Positions 34,002 through 42,694 of a stretch of DNA of 64,000 bases are shown piece after piece. Both the position numbers and the translations under genes were made by a program. Source of the DNA: an uncultured Clostridia bacterium (GTDB taxonomy: Bacteria; Bacillota; Clostridia; Christensenellales; CAG-314); contig CANRFV010000007.1 of NCBI GenBank assembly GCA_947629985.1, forward strand, positions 16,289 to 80,288, read 5' to 3'. The first letter of the stretch is position 1. Every line of letters begins with the position of its first letter. The notes under the pieces were generated by a model, which was not told the DNA's origin, did not search any database, and saw only the letters and a list, made by a program, of their open reading frames with translations.

Positions 34002-34747
34002 TTTCGGTAAAAACACCTGCTCAAATCGCGCTTATGCGCAAGGCAAATCAAATTGTGCGTGATACGCTCAACTTGTTGCGCGAGCATACAAAACCGGGCG
34101 TATCCACGTACGAATTGAACAAATTGGCGCACGAATATATCCTTTCACAAGGCGCTGTACCGAGTTTTTTGAATTACAACGGCTTTCCCGCAAGTATATG
34201 CGTGTCGGTGGACAGCGAAGTGGTCCACGGCATACCCTCCCGCAAAAAGGTTTTGCACGAGGGGCAAATCGTAAGTTACGATTGCGGCGCAATATACAAA
34301 GGTTGGCACGGCGACGCCGCGCGGACTGTGGGCGTGGGATACATTTCGCCCGAATGTCAGCAACTTATCGACGTTACCGAACAATGCTTTTTTAAGGGCG
34401 TCAATTCCATCAAGGCGGGCGTAACCCGCTTGGGCGACTTGGGGCACGTAATACAAAGTTATGCCGAAAGTTTCGGCTACGGGGTCGTACGCGAGTTGGT
34501 AGGGCACGGTATCGGGCGCAATATGCACGAAGATCCGGAAGTTCCCAATTTCGGAATACCCGGGCACGGTATGAGATTGTCCGCGGGAATGACGATAGCG
34601 GTGGAACCTATGATAACAATGGGGACCGAGCGCGTGGATTGGATGGACGATGGTTGGACTGTCAAAACGCGCGATCGCAAACCTGCCGCTCATTACGAAA
34701 ACACGATTGCTATTTCGGACGACGGAATAGAGATACTCAGTTTGTAG
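33998..34747 (+). CDS. map: Methionine aminopeptidase, type I
   Basis: 249 residues. The pita-bread fold metal ligands are visible: Asp in YDCGAIYKGWHGDAARTVG, His in ELVGHGIGRNMHEDP, Glu in VEPMI and the late Glu in YENTIAI. Removes initiator Met from new proteins in the cytosol. No N-terminal zinc-finger extension. Coupled to adk by a 4-base overlap. Confidence 0.98.
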   Translation: MISVKTPAQIALMRKANQIVRDTLNLLREHTKPGVSTYELNKLAHEYILSQGAVPSFLNYNGFPASICVSVDSEVVHGIPSRKKVLHEGQIVSYDCGAIYKGWHGDAARTVGVGYISPECQQLIDVTEQCFFKGVNSIKAGVTRLGDLGHVIQSYAESFGYGVVRELVGHGIGRNMHEDPEVPNFGIPGHGMRLSAGMTIAVEPMITMGTERVDWMDDGWTVKTRDRKPAAHYENTIAISDDGIEILSL

Positions 34748-34754
34748 GTGTACA

Positions 34755-35048
34755 ATGAACAGCAATATTGCAATAGGCAGCGTGGTGCTGTCCACGCAAG
34801 GGCGCGACAAGGGAATGTACTTTGTTGTAACGGCGGTTGACGACGGGCAGGTTTATCTTGCCGACGGCGGTATGCGTAAACTAAGCAATCCCAAAAAGAA
34901 AAACGTCAAGCATGTATCGGATAGCGGAACCGTGTTGGAATCCATTGCCAACAAACTTGTTTCGGGCAAAAAAGTGTTCGACAGTGAAGTAAAAAGCGCA
35001 CTGCGGCAATTCAATCAGCAAATAAAACAGGAGAAACCAAATGTCTAA
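34755..35048 (+). CDS. KOW-domain RNA-binding protein
   Basis: 97 residues with a KOW/SH3-like barrel ([36 protein letters not shown]) resembling archaeal L14e/L27e. A gene of this kind stands between map and infA in many Firmicutes, as here. Its exact role, presumably ribosomal or RNA-related, is not established. 7 bases after map; overlaps infA by 8 bases. Confidence 0.85.
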   Translation: MNSNIAIGSVVLSTQGRDKGMYFVVTAVDDGQVYLADGGMRKLSNPKKKNVKHVSDSGTVLESIANKLVSGKKVFDSEVKSALRQFNQQIKQEKPNV

Positions 35049-35268
35049 AGACGATGTAATCGAGGTGGAAGGCGTAGTTGTCGAAGCGTTGCGCAATGCG
35101 GAATTTCGCGTAAGACTTACCAACAACCATGAAATTACAGCCTACGTATCGGGAAAACTTCGCATACACTCTATACGAATTTTGCCCGGCGATGCCGTCA
35201 AATTGGAAATGAGCCCCTACGACCTTACAAAGGGACGCATAGTTTGGCGCACAAAAGGCGTGCAATAA
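35041..35268 (+). CDS. infA: Translation initiation factor IF-1
   Basis: 75 residues, an S1-type OB fold: [52 protein letters not shown]. Occupies the A site of the 30S during initiation. Small departures from consensus (AYVSGK, IHSI) do not affect the call. Confidence 0.97.
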   Translation: MSKDDVIEVEGVVVEALRNAEFRVRLTNNHEITAYVSGKLRIHSIRILPGDAVKLEMSPYDLTKGRIVWRTKGVQ

Positions 35269-35318
35269 CACAAAATTACAGTTACACGGCGCAGCAAGCC
35301 TGTATTAAGGAGGATAAA

Positions 35319-35435
35319 ATGAAAGTAAAACCGTCTGTAAAACCGATGTGCGACAAGTGCAAGGTTATCAAACGTAACGGCAAAGTTATGGTTATTTGTT
35401 CCAAATATCCCAAACACAAGCAAAGACAAGGCTAA
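35319..35435 (+). CDS. rpmJ: 50S ribosomal protein L36, zinc-binding form
   Basis: 38 residues from the ATG at 35319 (AAGGAGG 7 bases upstream). [20 protein letters not shown], then ICS and H in KHKQRQG: the C-x2-C...C...H zinc set of the primary L36 form. Confidence 0.97.
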   Translation: MKVKPSVKPMCDKCKVIKRNGKVMVICSKYPKHKQRQG

Positions 35436-35582
35436 TAAATTAAGTTCGCCCCAATGCGGGCGCCAACTTAGGATTCAATCGCGTACAACGGCCAAGCGAC
35501 ATCATTCCACTTAGGCTCGCCGCCTTTGGCGCGTAAATATACAATTACAAAAACGTATTAAAAATCAAGGAGAAAAAATCAA
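35436..35582 (+). promoter_or_regulatory. Spacer with hairpins between rpmJ and rpsM
   Basis: 147 bases, the largest gap inside the ribosomal cluster. It contains a probable hairpin AAGTT-GCCC...GGGC-AACTT (about 35442-35472) and GCC...GGC pairing near 35520-35540. It may be a leader for the alpha operon or hold a promoter; I see no clear -35/-10. Confidence 0.3.
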
Positions 35583-35960
35583 ATGGCTCGTATTTCCGGT
35601 GTAGATTTACCCAGAGAAAAACGTATTGAAATCGGCTTGACCTACATTTACGGAATAGGACGCACCACGGCAAAAAAGATCCTTGCCGAAACGGGCGTCA
35701 ATCCCGATACGCGCGTAAAAGATCTTACAGAGGACGACGTATCGAAGATCCGTGATTGTATAGAAAAGAATATTCACGTAGAAGGCGACCTTCGCCGTGA
35801 AGTTTCTATGAATATCAAAAGACAAATAGAAATCGGCTCATACCGTGGTATTCGTCATCGTAAGGGGCTTCCCGTACGCGGACAATCCACCAAGCAAAAC
35901 GCTCGCACGCGCAAGGGACCCAAGCGTACCGTATCGCGCGGCAAAAAAGCGGCTAAATAG
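35583..35960 (+). CDS. rpsM: 30S ribosomal protein S13
   Basis: 125 residues: [20 protein letters not shown], the helix-hairpin region [12 protein letters not shown], and the basic tail [19 protein letters not shown]. Sits on the 30S head facing the P-site tRNA. AAGGAG ribosome site. Confidence 0.98.
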   Translation: MARISGVDLPREKRIEIGLTYIYGIGRTTAKKILAETGVNPDTRVKDLTEDDVSKIRDCIEKNIHVEGDLRREVSMNIKRQIEIGSYRGIRHRKGLPVRGQSTKQNARTRKGPKRTVSRGKKAAK

Positions 35961-35976
35961 GGGAGGACAGTAGATA

Positions 35977-36369
35977 ATGGCAGGTAAAAAAGTTGTCAAA
36001 AAAAGACGCGACATAAGAAAAGTTGACAAAGGACAAGTTCATATCCACGCTTCCTTCAACAACACAATAGTAACGTTTACGGACCTTAACGGCAATGCGC
36101 TTACGCAGTGCAGTTCGGGTGCGTTGGGTTTCCGCGGTTCGCGTAAAAGCACCGCTTTCGCAGCGCAGCAAGCGGCGGAAACAGCAGCCAAGGCAGCAAA
36201 AGACTCTTACGGAATCCGTTCGGTAGAAGTGTACGTCAAAGGTCCCGGTCAAGGACGCGAATCGGCTATTCGCGCATTGCAAACAGCCGAAATCGAAGTT
36301 ACGCTTATCCGCGACGTATCGCCCATTGCACACAACGGATGCCGTCCGCCCAAGCGCAGAAGAGTATAG
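35977..36369 (+). CDS. rpsK: 30S ribosomal protein S11
   Basis: 130 residues. [20 protein letters not shown] and the C-terminal [11 protein letters not shown] are diagnostic. Forms the platform near the E-site mRNA. Starts 16 bases after rpsM with GGGGAGG upstream. Confidence 0.98.
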   Translation: MAGKKVVKKRRDIRKVDKGQVHIHASFNNTIVTFTDLNGNALTQCSSGALGFRGSRKSTAFAAQQAAETAAKAAKDSYGIRSVEVYVKGPGQGRESAIRALQTAEIEVTLIRDVSPIAHNGCRPPKRRRV

Positions 36370-36387
36370 TAAAGGAGATAATAAGAT

Positions 36388-37014
36388 ATGGCAAGAAATA
36401 CAGGTGCAGATTGCCGTCAATGCAGACGTGAAAAATGCAAATTGTTTCTTAAAGGCGATAGATGCTACACCGAAAAATGCGCTTTTACAAAACGCGGTAA
36501 GATCCCCGGTGTACACGCCGACAGCAGAAAGAAAACCACAGAATACGGTCTCCAATTGAGAGAAAAGCAAAAGACCAAACGTATTTACGGTTTGCAAGAA
36601 AAGCAATTCCACAAATATTACGAAGAGGCGGAACGTCAAAAGGGCGTAACAGGCGCCAATATGCTTATTTTGTTGGAACAGCGTCTTGACAACGTAGTAT
36701 ATCGTATGGGCTTGGGCGCGTCTCGCAGTCAGGCAAGACAGTTTGTCAACCACGGTTTGATCACCGTCAACGGCAAACGCGTAACAATTCCCAGTTTTCA
36801 GGTAAAGGTTGGCGATGTTATTTCCGTTAAGGACAACAAACGCGAACAACCCTTGTTTGCGGAACTCAAACAAGCCAAAAAACCGGCAAATCTTCCCCAA
36901 TGGTTAGATTTCGAACCTGCCGAACTGACAGGTAAAGTGCTTGCTAAACCCGTAAGAGAAGATATCGACATGAATATCCAGGAACATATGATTGTCGAAT
37001 TGTACTCCAAGTAA
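36388..37014 (+). CDS. rpsD: 30S ribosomal protein S4, zinc-binding form
   Basis: 208 residues. The N-terminal zinc knuckle has CRQCRREKC and CYTEKC; the S4 RNA-binding domain ([20 protein letters not shown], split) follows. S4 is a primary 16S binder, and in Gram-positives often represses its own synthesis; here it is embedded in the alpha operon. Confidence 0.98.
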   Translation: MARNTGADCRQCRREKCKLFLKGDRCYTEKCAFTKRGKIPGVHADSRKKTTEYGLQLREKQKTKRIYGLQEKQFHKYYEEAERQKGVTGANMLILLEQRLDNVVYRMGLGASRSQARQFVNHGLITVNGKRVTIPSFQVKVGDVISVKDNKREQPLFAELKQAKKPANLPQWLDFEPAELTGKVLAKPVREDIDMNIQEHMIVELYSK

Positions 37015-37100
37015 CAGCAACACGTTGCAACACAGGTTGCATCAACTGCACGGTTTGGTGCGGTACTTATTAAATTTAATATAAAGGAGATTGTTGTCCA

Positions 37101-38072
37101 ATGATGGAAATAGAAAAGCCGGTTATGACAGTTGAAGAAAGCGGACAGAACGCCAGCGTCATCAAGATTGTGGCAGAGCCATTGGAAAGGGGCTACGGTA
37201 TAACGCTCGGCAACGCCTTGCGTCGCGTGCTTCTTGCGGCATTGCCCGGCGTAGCGGTAGTTGGTCTGCGCATCGAGGGTATTCAGCACGAATTTTCAAC
37301 GGTTCCCGGCGTCAAAGAAGACGTAACGGACATTATCCTTAACATCAAACGCCTTGCGTTAAGATCGGATAATGAAGACAATGATTTCAGAAAGACAATA
37401 TCAATAAACAAAGTCGGTCCCTGCGAAGTACACGCGGAAGACATCATTACCGACAGCGAAGTGGAAGTTTTGAACCCCGAACTGTATATTTGCACCCTTG
37501 AAGAAGGCGCGTCGCTCAATTGCGAACTGTACGTTGCCCGCGGCTGCGGATATTACTCCGTAGAAAAGAACAAGGAACGCAACAGAGAGTTGAAACTTAA
37601 CTACCCCATCGGTTACATAACCATCGATTCGGTTTTCGGCCCCGTAAAAAAGGCAAGTTACACGGTAGAAAGCGCCCGCGTCGGTCAGGATATCACCCGC
37701 GACAAACTTACGTTGGAAGTGGAAACAAACGGCGCGTTTTCCGGCAGAGAGATCGTTTCTTTGGCGGCGCGCATTATCGAAGACCACATCAAAATGTTTG
37801 TTGATTTGTCCGAAAATTTCAACAGGGATATACTTATCCCCCGCGAAAGCGACAACCACAAAAAAGTTTTGGAAATGAACATCGACGATATGGATCTGTC
37901 CGTACGCTCGTACAACTGCTTAAAGCGCGCGGGTATCCAAACGGTCGAAGACCTTACTCGCCGTACCGAAGACGATATGCTCAAAGTACGCAACCTTGGC
38001 AGAAAATCGCTTGATGAAGTAATAGCCAAACTTGAAAGTTACGGTCTGTCTTTGAAAAATAAGGATGAATAG
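37101..38072 (+). CDS. rpoA: RNA polymerase alpha subunit
   Basis: 323 residues. N-terminal dimerisation domain (PLERGYGITLGNALRRVLLA), the beta/beta-prime contact domain, a short linker, then the C-terminal DNA-binding domain (RSYNCLKRAGIQTVEDLTRR). Two adjacent ATG codons (37101, 37104) are possible starts; GGAGA precedes both. An 86-base gap after rpsD includes small GCAAC/GTTGC hairpins. Confidence 0.98.
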   Translation: MMEIEKPVMTVEESGQNASVIKIVAEPLERGYGITLGNALRRVLLAALPGVAVVGLRIEGIQHEFSTVPGVKEDVTDIILNIKRLALRSDNEDNDFRKTISINKVGPCEVHAEDIITDSEVEVLNPELYICTLEEGASLNCELYVARGCGYYSVEKNKERNRELKLNYPIGYITIDSVFGPVKKASYTVESARVGQDITRDKLTLEVETNGAFSGREIVSLAARIIEDHIKMFVDLSENFNRDILIPRESDNHKKVLEMNIDDMDLSVRSYNCLKRAGIQTVEDLTRRTEDDMLKVRNLGRKSLDEVIAKLESYGLSLKNKDE

Positions 38073-38084
38073 GAGAAAGACAAT

Positions 38085-38588
38085 ATGGCAAGAAAACTAT
38101 CTAAACCCACAGACGCAAGACTTGCTCTGTTAAAAAACCAAGTTTCTCAATTGTTGTGGAACGGCAAACTTGAAACTACCGAAGCGCGCGCCAAGGAAGT
38201 TCAAAAACTTGCCGAAAAATACATTACCATTGCAGTAAACGCATACAAAGATACTGTCGAAGTGGAAAAAGTAAAAATCGTCAACGGCAAGGAAACCAAA
38301 GTTACCGTTATCAACGACGGACCCAAAAAACTCGCCGCAAGGCGCAGACTTATGGCTAACTTGGCAGACTTGCAGGAGACGCGCCGTCCCAAGGAAAGCG
38401 CAACCGAATACAAAGTGCGCACCAAGACGGTAAAACATCCCCTTATCGAAAAGATGTTCAACGATTACGCTCCCAAGTTCGACAAACAGGCGGAAGAAAG
38501 CGGTCAAAAGGGCGGCTATACGGCAGTCTACAAGATGAACGCACGTCGCGGCGACGGCGCCGAAATGGCACTTGTTGTTGTTTTGTAA
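38085..38588 (+). CDS. rplQ: 50S ribosomal protein L17 with internal insertion
   Basis: 167 residues against about 115-130 for common L17. The N-terminal core (KLETTEARAKEVQKLAEKYI) and C-terminal core (GGYTAVYKMNARRGDGAEMA) are normal. Between them about 45 residues are added (VEVEKVKIVNGKETKVTVIN and following). L17 sits by the tunnel exit. Last gene of the cluster; the terminator is at 38699-38731. Confidence 0.95.
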   Translation: MARKLSKPTDARLALLKNQVSQLLWNGKLETTEARAKEVQKLAEKYITIAVNAYKDTVEVEKVKIVNGKETKVTVINDGPKKLAARRRLMANLADLQETRRPKESATEYKVRTKTVKHPLIEKMFNDYAPKFDKQAEESGQKGGYTAVYKMNARRGDGAEMALVVVL

Positions 38589-38698
38589 TCGCAACTGCAG
38601 TAGAGTAACGCTTTTTGCTCCGACCACACGTGCGTCGGTCGATTGCTTGCTGCTGCGCTAACGCGAGCGCAATCGACGGCATAATTACTAAAATAAAA

Positions 38699-38731
38699 CA
38701 GTCAATCTCGGTATAAGATTGGCTGTTTTTT
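38699..38731 (+). terminator. Terminator of the ribosomal protein cluster
   Basis: CAGTCAATCT (38699-38708) pairs with AGATTGGCTG (38716-38725, one G-U pair), loop CGGTATA, followed by six T. Confidence 0.88.
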
Positions 38732-39002
38732 ATTTTGTTTGTTACATATATTGCCGCGCTATCGCGCCGCCGCAGTCGGACTTGGGAGTTGCGCGTGAAC
38801 GCACGCGCGGCATTGTTTAGACTTTCGGTGGGGAGTCGCATACCCCACCAACCCCCGCAAGGTCGCAAACTTCGGCACCGGTCCGTAGTTTGCGGTAGTT
38901 TAATTTGAACAACTATTGATTTGATTTAGTTGATTTATTAACTACTTAGTTTAATGCTTAGCGTATTTTCAATAAATAGGTGTATCCCGCCCCCTGTTAG
39001 GT

Positions 39003-39560
39003 GCGGCATACTCGTTGCAGATTATTTTGCAGTGGATACACTCGCTCGGCGGGTTACAAGGTTGGGTTTAATTAGTACTACTTGTTGCGTGTATGCACTT
39101 GTTGCAGATTATTTTGAGTCGCGACGCACTCGGCTCCGAGTGAGAACAAGGTAGTATTTTAATTAAAACTTTTTGTTGATAGTGTAAATGCAACAGCACT
39201 CGCGCCATAAAAAATAATATTTTGCGCGGCATACTCGTTGCAGATTATTTTGCAGTGGATACACTCGCTCAGCGGGATTACAAGGTTGGGTTTAATTAGT
39301 ACTACTTGTTGCGTGTATGCACTTGTTGCAGATTATTTTGAGTTGCGACGCACTCGGCTCCAAGTGAGAACAAGGTAGTATTTTAATTAAAAACTTGTTT
39401 GTTGATTGTATGAATGCAACAGCGCTCGCACTTTAAGCAATAAAGATATAATGCGGCAGCGCACTCGTTGCAGATTGTTTTGCCGTAAACACACTCGCGT
39501 TGCGAGATTACAATGTTGGGGTTAATTGGGACTGCTTGTTGCTCGTATAAATTTGCCGCG
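39003..39560 (+). repeat. Tandem repeats, unit about 223-227 bp, two full copies and one partial
   Basis: Units begin at 39003, 39226 and 39453 with GCGGCA...CTCGTTGCAGATT. Copies 1 and 2 are nearly identical throughout; copy 3 is diverged and stops near 39560. Each contains TTGCAGATTATTTTG twice and a palindrome CACTCGG-CT-CCGAGTG (39129-39144; mutated in copy 2). A single diverged copy of the first 65 bases lies at about 52984-53048. Confidence 0.85.
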
Positions 39561-39578
39561 CGGGCGCAAATCGATAGT

Positions 39579-39743
39579 TTAGTTGGAAAACCATTTCAGC
39601 ACCTTTATCTTGTTGTTCTTCTCTTCAATAAACCCGTTTGTGTACGATGTATCCGGCGAGTCGATTACGTACCCCAACCAAATTTCAAACGCTCTTATAC
39701 ATTCTCCAAATTTCGGTATGTTGCTTTTTTTTGCTATCGCTAT
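39579..39743 (-). pseudogene. C-terminal remnant of an ISL3-type transposase
   Basis: The minus strand reads 54 codons to a TAA at 39579, ending IPKFGECIRAFEIWLGYV... YTNGFIEEKNNKIKVLKWF. The N-G-F-x-E-x-x-N-N-K-I-K-V-L-K motif is the C-terminal hallmark of ISL3-family DDE transposases. An in-frame stop at 39744 cuts it off and no other part of the gene is nearby. It marks an old insertion beside the tandem repeats. Confidence 0.65.
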
Positions 39744-39829
39744 TTAATTGTTAATGTCAAGTGTTTGAAAACCAACGATGAGAGAACCGTACACAGCAAA
39801 AACTTAACAGCAATATCATCGAAATTCGC

Positions 39830-39858
39830 TTGACAGTATGTTTTAATTATGCTAACAT
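39830..39858 (+). promoter_or_regulatory. Promoter of metNIQ
   Basis: TTGACA (39830-39835), 17-base spacer, TAACAT (39853-39858). Confidence 0.75.
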
Positions 39859-39887
39859 TGAGAGCAAGAAAAAGGCAAGAAAAAATT

Positions 39888-39971
39888 ATGTTGCAAATAA
39901 AATTCGCAAATCAAATAATGTGCATGTGCAAGAACCGAGCAAAGAAGCGCGGCTTTTGTGTTATGCTTTGA
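39888..39971 (+). CDS. Possible leader peptide of metNIQ
   Basis: A 27-codon frame ATG to TGA in the leader, with Met-Cys-Met-Cys at codons 11-14 (39918-39929) and Cys-Val-Met-Leu just before the stop. The Met/Cys run ends six bases before the antiterminator arm. The ribosome site is poor (AAGGCAAG), and the stop lies 22 bases past the arm, which fits classical attenuation badly. Suggestive only. Confidence 0.3.
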   Translation: MLQIKFANQIMCMCKNRAKKRGFCVML

Positions 39972-40026
39972 CAAGCGACCAAAAACAACTTCTTCGCTCG
40001 GACTTTTACAGTCCGGGCGATTTTTT
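39935..40026 (+). promoter_or_regulatory. Terminator/antiterminator switch before metN
   Basis: Terminator: TCGCTCGGACT (39994-40004), loop TTTAC, AGTCCGGGCGA (40010-40020), then six T. Antiterminator: CCGAGCAAAGAAG (39935-39947) complements CTTCTTCGCTCGG (39989-40001) at 12 of 13 positions, overlapping the terminator's 5' arm, so the two are mutually exclusive. Ligand unknown; the SAM-I and T-box consensus motifs are absent. Confidence 0.65.
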
Positions 40027-40045
40027 ATTTCGGGAGTAAAAACAA

Positions 40046-41032
40046 ATGATAGAATTCAGACATTTGAGAAAAGAATATCCCGCTGCAAACGGGACGCTCG
40101 TCGCGCTTGACGACATAAACCTTTCGATAGAAAACGGAGTCATATACGGCATAATAGGTTTGTCGGGAGCGGGCAAAAGCACTTTGGTGCGGTGCATCAA
40201 TTTGCTTGAACGTCCTACGGCGGGCGAGATCGTAATCGACGGAGAAGATCTCGTCAAGGCGAGCGGCAAGCGGTTGCGAGAGATACGTCGAAATATCGGC
40301 ATGATATTTCAAGGCTTCAATCTTTTGGAACAGCGCACAGTGGAAGCGAACGTGCGATTTCCGCTCGAACTTGTCAAAACGCCCAAGGAACAAGCAAATC
40401 GGCGCATAGACGAATTGCTTAGGTTAGTGGGGTTGCAAGACAAAGCAAAGGCATATCCGTCGCAAATTTCGGGCGGACAAAAGCAACGCGTTGCCATAGC
40501 GCGAGCGCTCGCCACCGGTCCCAAATATCTGCTTTGCGACGAGGCAACGAGTGCGCTCGACCCCAATACGACCAATTCCATTTTGGAACTGCTCAAAGAC
40601 ATAAATCGCAAGTTGGGCGTTACGATAGTTATAATAACGCACGAGATGAAGGTGGTGGAGAGCATTTGTTCGTATGTGGCGGTAATAGACAAAAGCAAGA
40701 TAGTCGAGCACGGCAAAGTGGCGGAACTGTTTTCGTGCCCCAAGTCGGAAATAGCCAAAGAACTGATTTTGCCGGGGCTTATTCGTTCCGAAAGTACGCC
40801 GGGCAACAAACTGAGATTGATTTTCGACGGGAGCGTAACCGACAAGCCGCTCATATCCGCGCTTTCGCGGGAGTGCGGCGTAGAAGTCAACATTTTGTTT
40901 GCTGACACTAAGACGATCGACGGCAAGATATTCGGGCATATGGTTATAGCAATGCCGAATGACGATCGTGCCGTAGCCGAAATAAAATCATTTTTAGACA
41001 AAAACGGCGTTACATACAAGGAGGGAATATGA
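40046..41032 (+). CDS. metN: Methionine ABC transporter ATPase MetN
   Basis: 328 residues. Walker A GLSGAGKST (about 38-46), Q-loop FQGFNLL, signature ISGGQKQR, Walker B LLCDEATSALDP. The C-terminal ~95 residues form the NIL/ACT-like domain that senses methionine and inhibits transport in MetN. The usual Phe in the A-loop region and all catalytic motifs look normal. Four-base overlap with metI (ATGA). Controlled by the switch just upstream. Confidence 0.96.
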   Translation: MIEFRHLRKEYPAANGTLVALDDINLSIENGVIYGIIGLSGAGKSTLVRCINLLERPTAGEIVIDGEDLVKASGKRLREIRRNIGMIFQGFNLLEQRTVEANVRFPLELVKTPKEQANRRIDELLRLVGLQDKAKAYPSQISGGQKQRVAIARALATGPKYLLCDEATSALDPNTTNSILELLKDINRKLGVTIVIITHEMKVVESICSYVAVIDKSKIVEHGKVAELFSCPKSEIAKELILPGLIRSESTPGNKLRLIFDGSVTDKPLISALSRECGVEVNILFADTKTIDGKIFGHMVIAMPNDDRAVAEIKSFLDKNGVTYKEGI

Positions 41033-41727
41033 GCGAATTACTAAAACAACTGTTTCAAAGCGGAGAAATTTACAAGCATGCCTGGATCACGATATGGACG
41101 ACCTTACTAAGCACATTTATCGCTTATCTTATAGGCTTGCCGATAGGCGTTCTGCTCAATGTAACAGACAAAGAAGGACTTCGTCCTTGCGTACCGTTAA
41201 ACAGAGCGCTCGGGCTTATCGTCAATATTTTGCGAAGCATGCCCTTTGTAATACTGATGGTGGCGTTTTTGCCGGTGGCGAAGTTCTTCGTAGGGTCAAG
41301 CACGGGCAACGCGGCAATGCTTGTTATGTTGATAATCGCGGCGGCTCCGTATGTGGCTCGTCTTGTGGAGTCGTCTTTGAAAGAAGTGGACAGGGGCGTA
41401 ATAGAAGCCGCCCGTTCGATGGGCGCGAGCGACCTTCAAATAATATTCAAAGTTTTCTTGCCTGAAGCCAAACCGTCCCTGATAGTGGGCGCGGTAATAT
41501 CGACGGTAACGATACTCGGATATTCGGCTATGGCAAGCACGATAGGCGGCGACGGACTAGGCAAGGTGGCGATAATTTACGGACACCAAAGGTTCAACGA
41601 AGATATAATATGGGTTTGCGTGGCATTTACGGTTGTTATAGTGCAGATAATTCAGGAAGTGGGAATATTTATAGCGCACAAAACGGACAAACGTATCAGA
41701 AAAATCAAAAAAAGGAGAGTTTTATAA
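41029..41727 (+). CDS. metI: Methionine ABC transporter permease MetI
   Basis: 232 residues, five membrane segments of the BPD_transp_1 type. Starts with the short TM-TSS-like region (AWITIWTTLLSTFIAYLIGLP, split) and has the coupling loop EAARSMGASDLQIIFKVFLPEA. Homodimerises to form the D-/L-methionine channel for MetN and MetQ. Confidence 0.96.
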   Translation: MSELLKQLFQSGEIYKHAWITIWTTLLSTFIAYLIGLPIGVLLNVTDKEGLRPCVPLNRALGLIVNILRSMPFVILMVAFLPVAKFFVGSSTGNAAMLVMLIIAAAPYVARLVESSLKEVDRGVIEAARSMGASDLQIIFKVFLPEAKPSLIVGAVISTVTILGYSAMASTIGGDGLGKVAIIYGHQRFNEDIIWVCVAFTVVIVQIIQEVGIFIAHKTDKRIRKIKKRRVL

Positions 41728-41728
41728 A

Positions 41729-42568
41729 ATGAAAAAATTATTATTGACATTACTCGGCATATCGCTTGTATTTGCGTTTTCATTAGGGGCGACGGCTTGT
41801 AACGTCGGCACTCCCGACAAGACAATTGTGGTGGGCGCAAGTTCCACTCCCCACGCCGAGATACTCGAAGCGATTCGCGAAGACTTGCGTAACGAAGGAT
41901 TCGAACTGGATATTCGCATTTACGACGATTACGTGCTTCCCAACAAGTCGCTCGAAGACGGCGATCTTGACGCGAATTACTTCCAGCATACGCCTTATCT
42001 CGACGATTTCAATGCCAAAAACGGCACTCATATCGTTTCGGCGGGTAAGATCCATTACGAACCGTTTGGAGTGTACGGCAAAAACGTAACAAAAGCGGAC
42101 TTCGAGACTACCAAGACCGGACGCACCATATTTATTCCCGGCGACGGCTCCAACTGCACTCGAGCACTCTTCGTGCTTGCAGACAACGGCTATCTGACGC
42201 TTAAAGACGGCGTTTCGGCGTCCGACACGCTCAGCGACAAGGATATCGCCGACAACAAAGGAAACACTGTGATCCTTGTCGAAGCGTCCAATATTCCCGC
42301 ACAACTCAACAATTCAAGCGACGGTACCATAGCGGTAATAAACGGCAATTATGCGCTCGAAGCGGGGCTTAAAATATCCGACGCGCTTGCGGTGGAAAAT
42401 GCGTCGGGCGAGGCGGCTCAGTTGTATGCCAACATTGTAGCCGTAAAGCAAGGCAACGAAAACAGCGCAAAGACAAAGGCCCTTTTAAAAGTGCTCAAAA
42501 CCAAAAAAGTTTACGACTTTATTACCGAGCATTATAACGGAGCCGTTTCGCCTTCGTTTACCCTTTAA
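41729..42568 (+). CDS. metQ: Methionine-binding lipoprotein MetQ
   Basis: 279 residues. Signal peptide with lipobox ATAC near residue 23. NlpA/MetQ core: VVGASSTPHAEILEAIREDL, DANYFQHTPYLDDFN, IFIPGDGSNCTRALFVLADN (split). Captures methionine outside the cell. One base after metI; two hairpins (about 42628-42642 and 42646-42686) end the operon. Confidence 0.96.
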   Translation: MKKLLLTLLGISLVFAFSLGATACNVGTPDKTIVVGASSTPHAEILEAIREDLRNEGFELDIRIYDDYVLPNKSLEDGDLDANYFQHTPYLDDFNAKNGTHIVSAGKIHYEPFGVYGKNVTKADFETTKTGRTIFIPGDGSNCTRALFVLADNGYLTLKDGVSASDTLSDKDIADNKGNTVILVEASNIPAQLNNSSDGTIAVINGNYALEAGLKISDALAVENASGEAAQLYANIVAVKQGNENSAKTKALLKVLKTKKVYDFITEHYNGAVSPSFTL

Positions 42569-42645
42569 TACAAAAACACTGCCTGAATTTAATAAATGCG
42601 TTTTATTGACGCATTGATAGCGAAAGGACGGCGGCACCGTCTTTT

Positions 42646-42686
42646 GCAATAAAAATCCGCGCCTTCAAGACGCGGATTTTTATTGC
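42646..42686. terminator. Bidirectional terminator between metQ and the choloylglycine hydrolase gene
   Basis: Perfect 16-bp stem GCAATAAAAATCCGCG (42646-42661) with its complement (42671-42686) and loop CCTTCAAGA; T-runs on both strands. A smaller GACGG/CCGTC hairpin followed by TTTT stands just before it for the metQ side. Confidence 0.85.
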
Positions 42687-42694
42687 GCAAACGA

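Larger units (their letters stand above)
38589..40045. other. Large gene-poor interval after rplQ
   Basis: Contents in order: two GC-rich inverted repeats (about 38630-38680), the rplQ terminator, low-information sequence to 39000, tandem repeats of about 223-227 bp (39003-39560), a minus-strand transposase remnant (39579-39743), the metNIQ promoter (39830-39858) and its leader. No intact gene is supported. Confidence 0.7.

Noticed and set aside
39859..40026. SAM-I riboswitch or T-box before metN
   Set aside because: Neither the S-box core nor the T-box GG-ACCGCG motif is present, and the leader is short for a T-box.
39830..40039. 69-codon frame across the metNIQ leader
   Set aside because: It starts inside the promoter and runs through the terminator hairpin, without a ribosome site.
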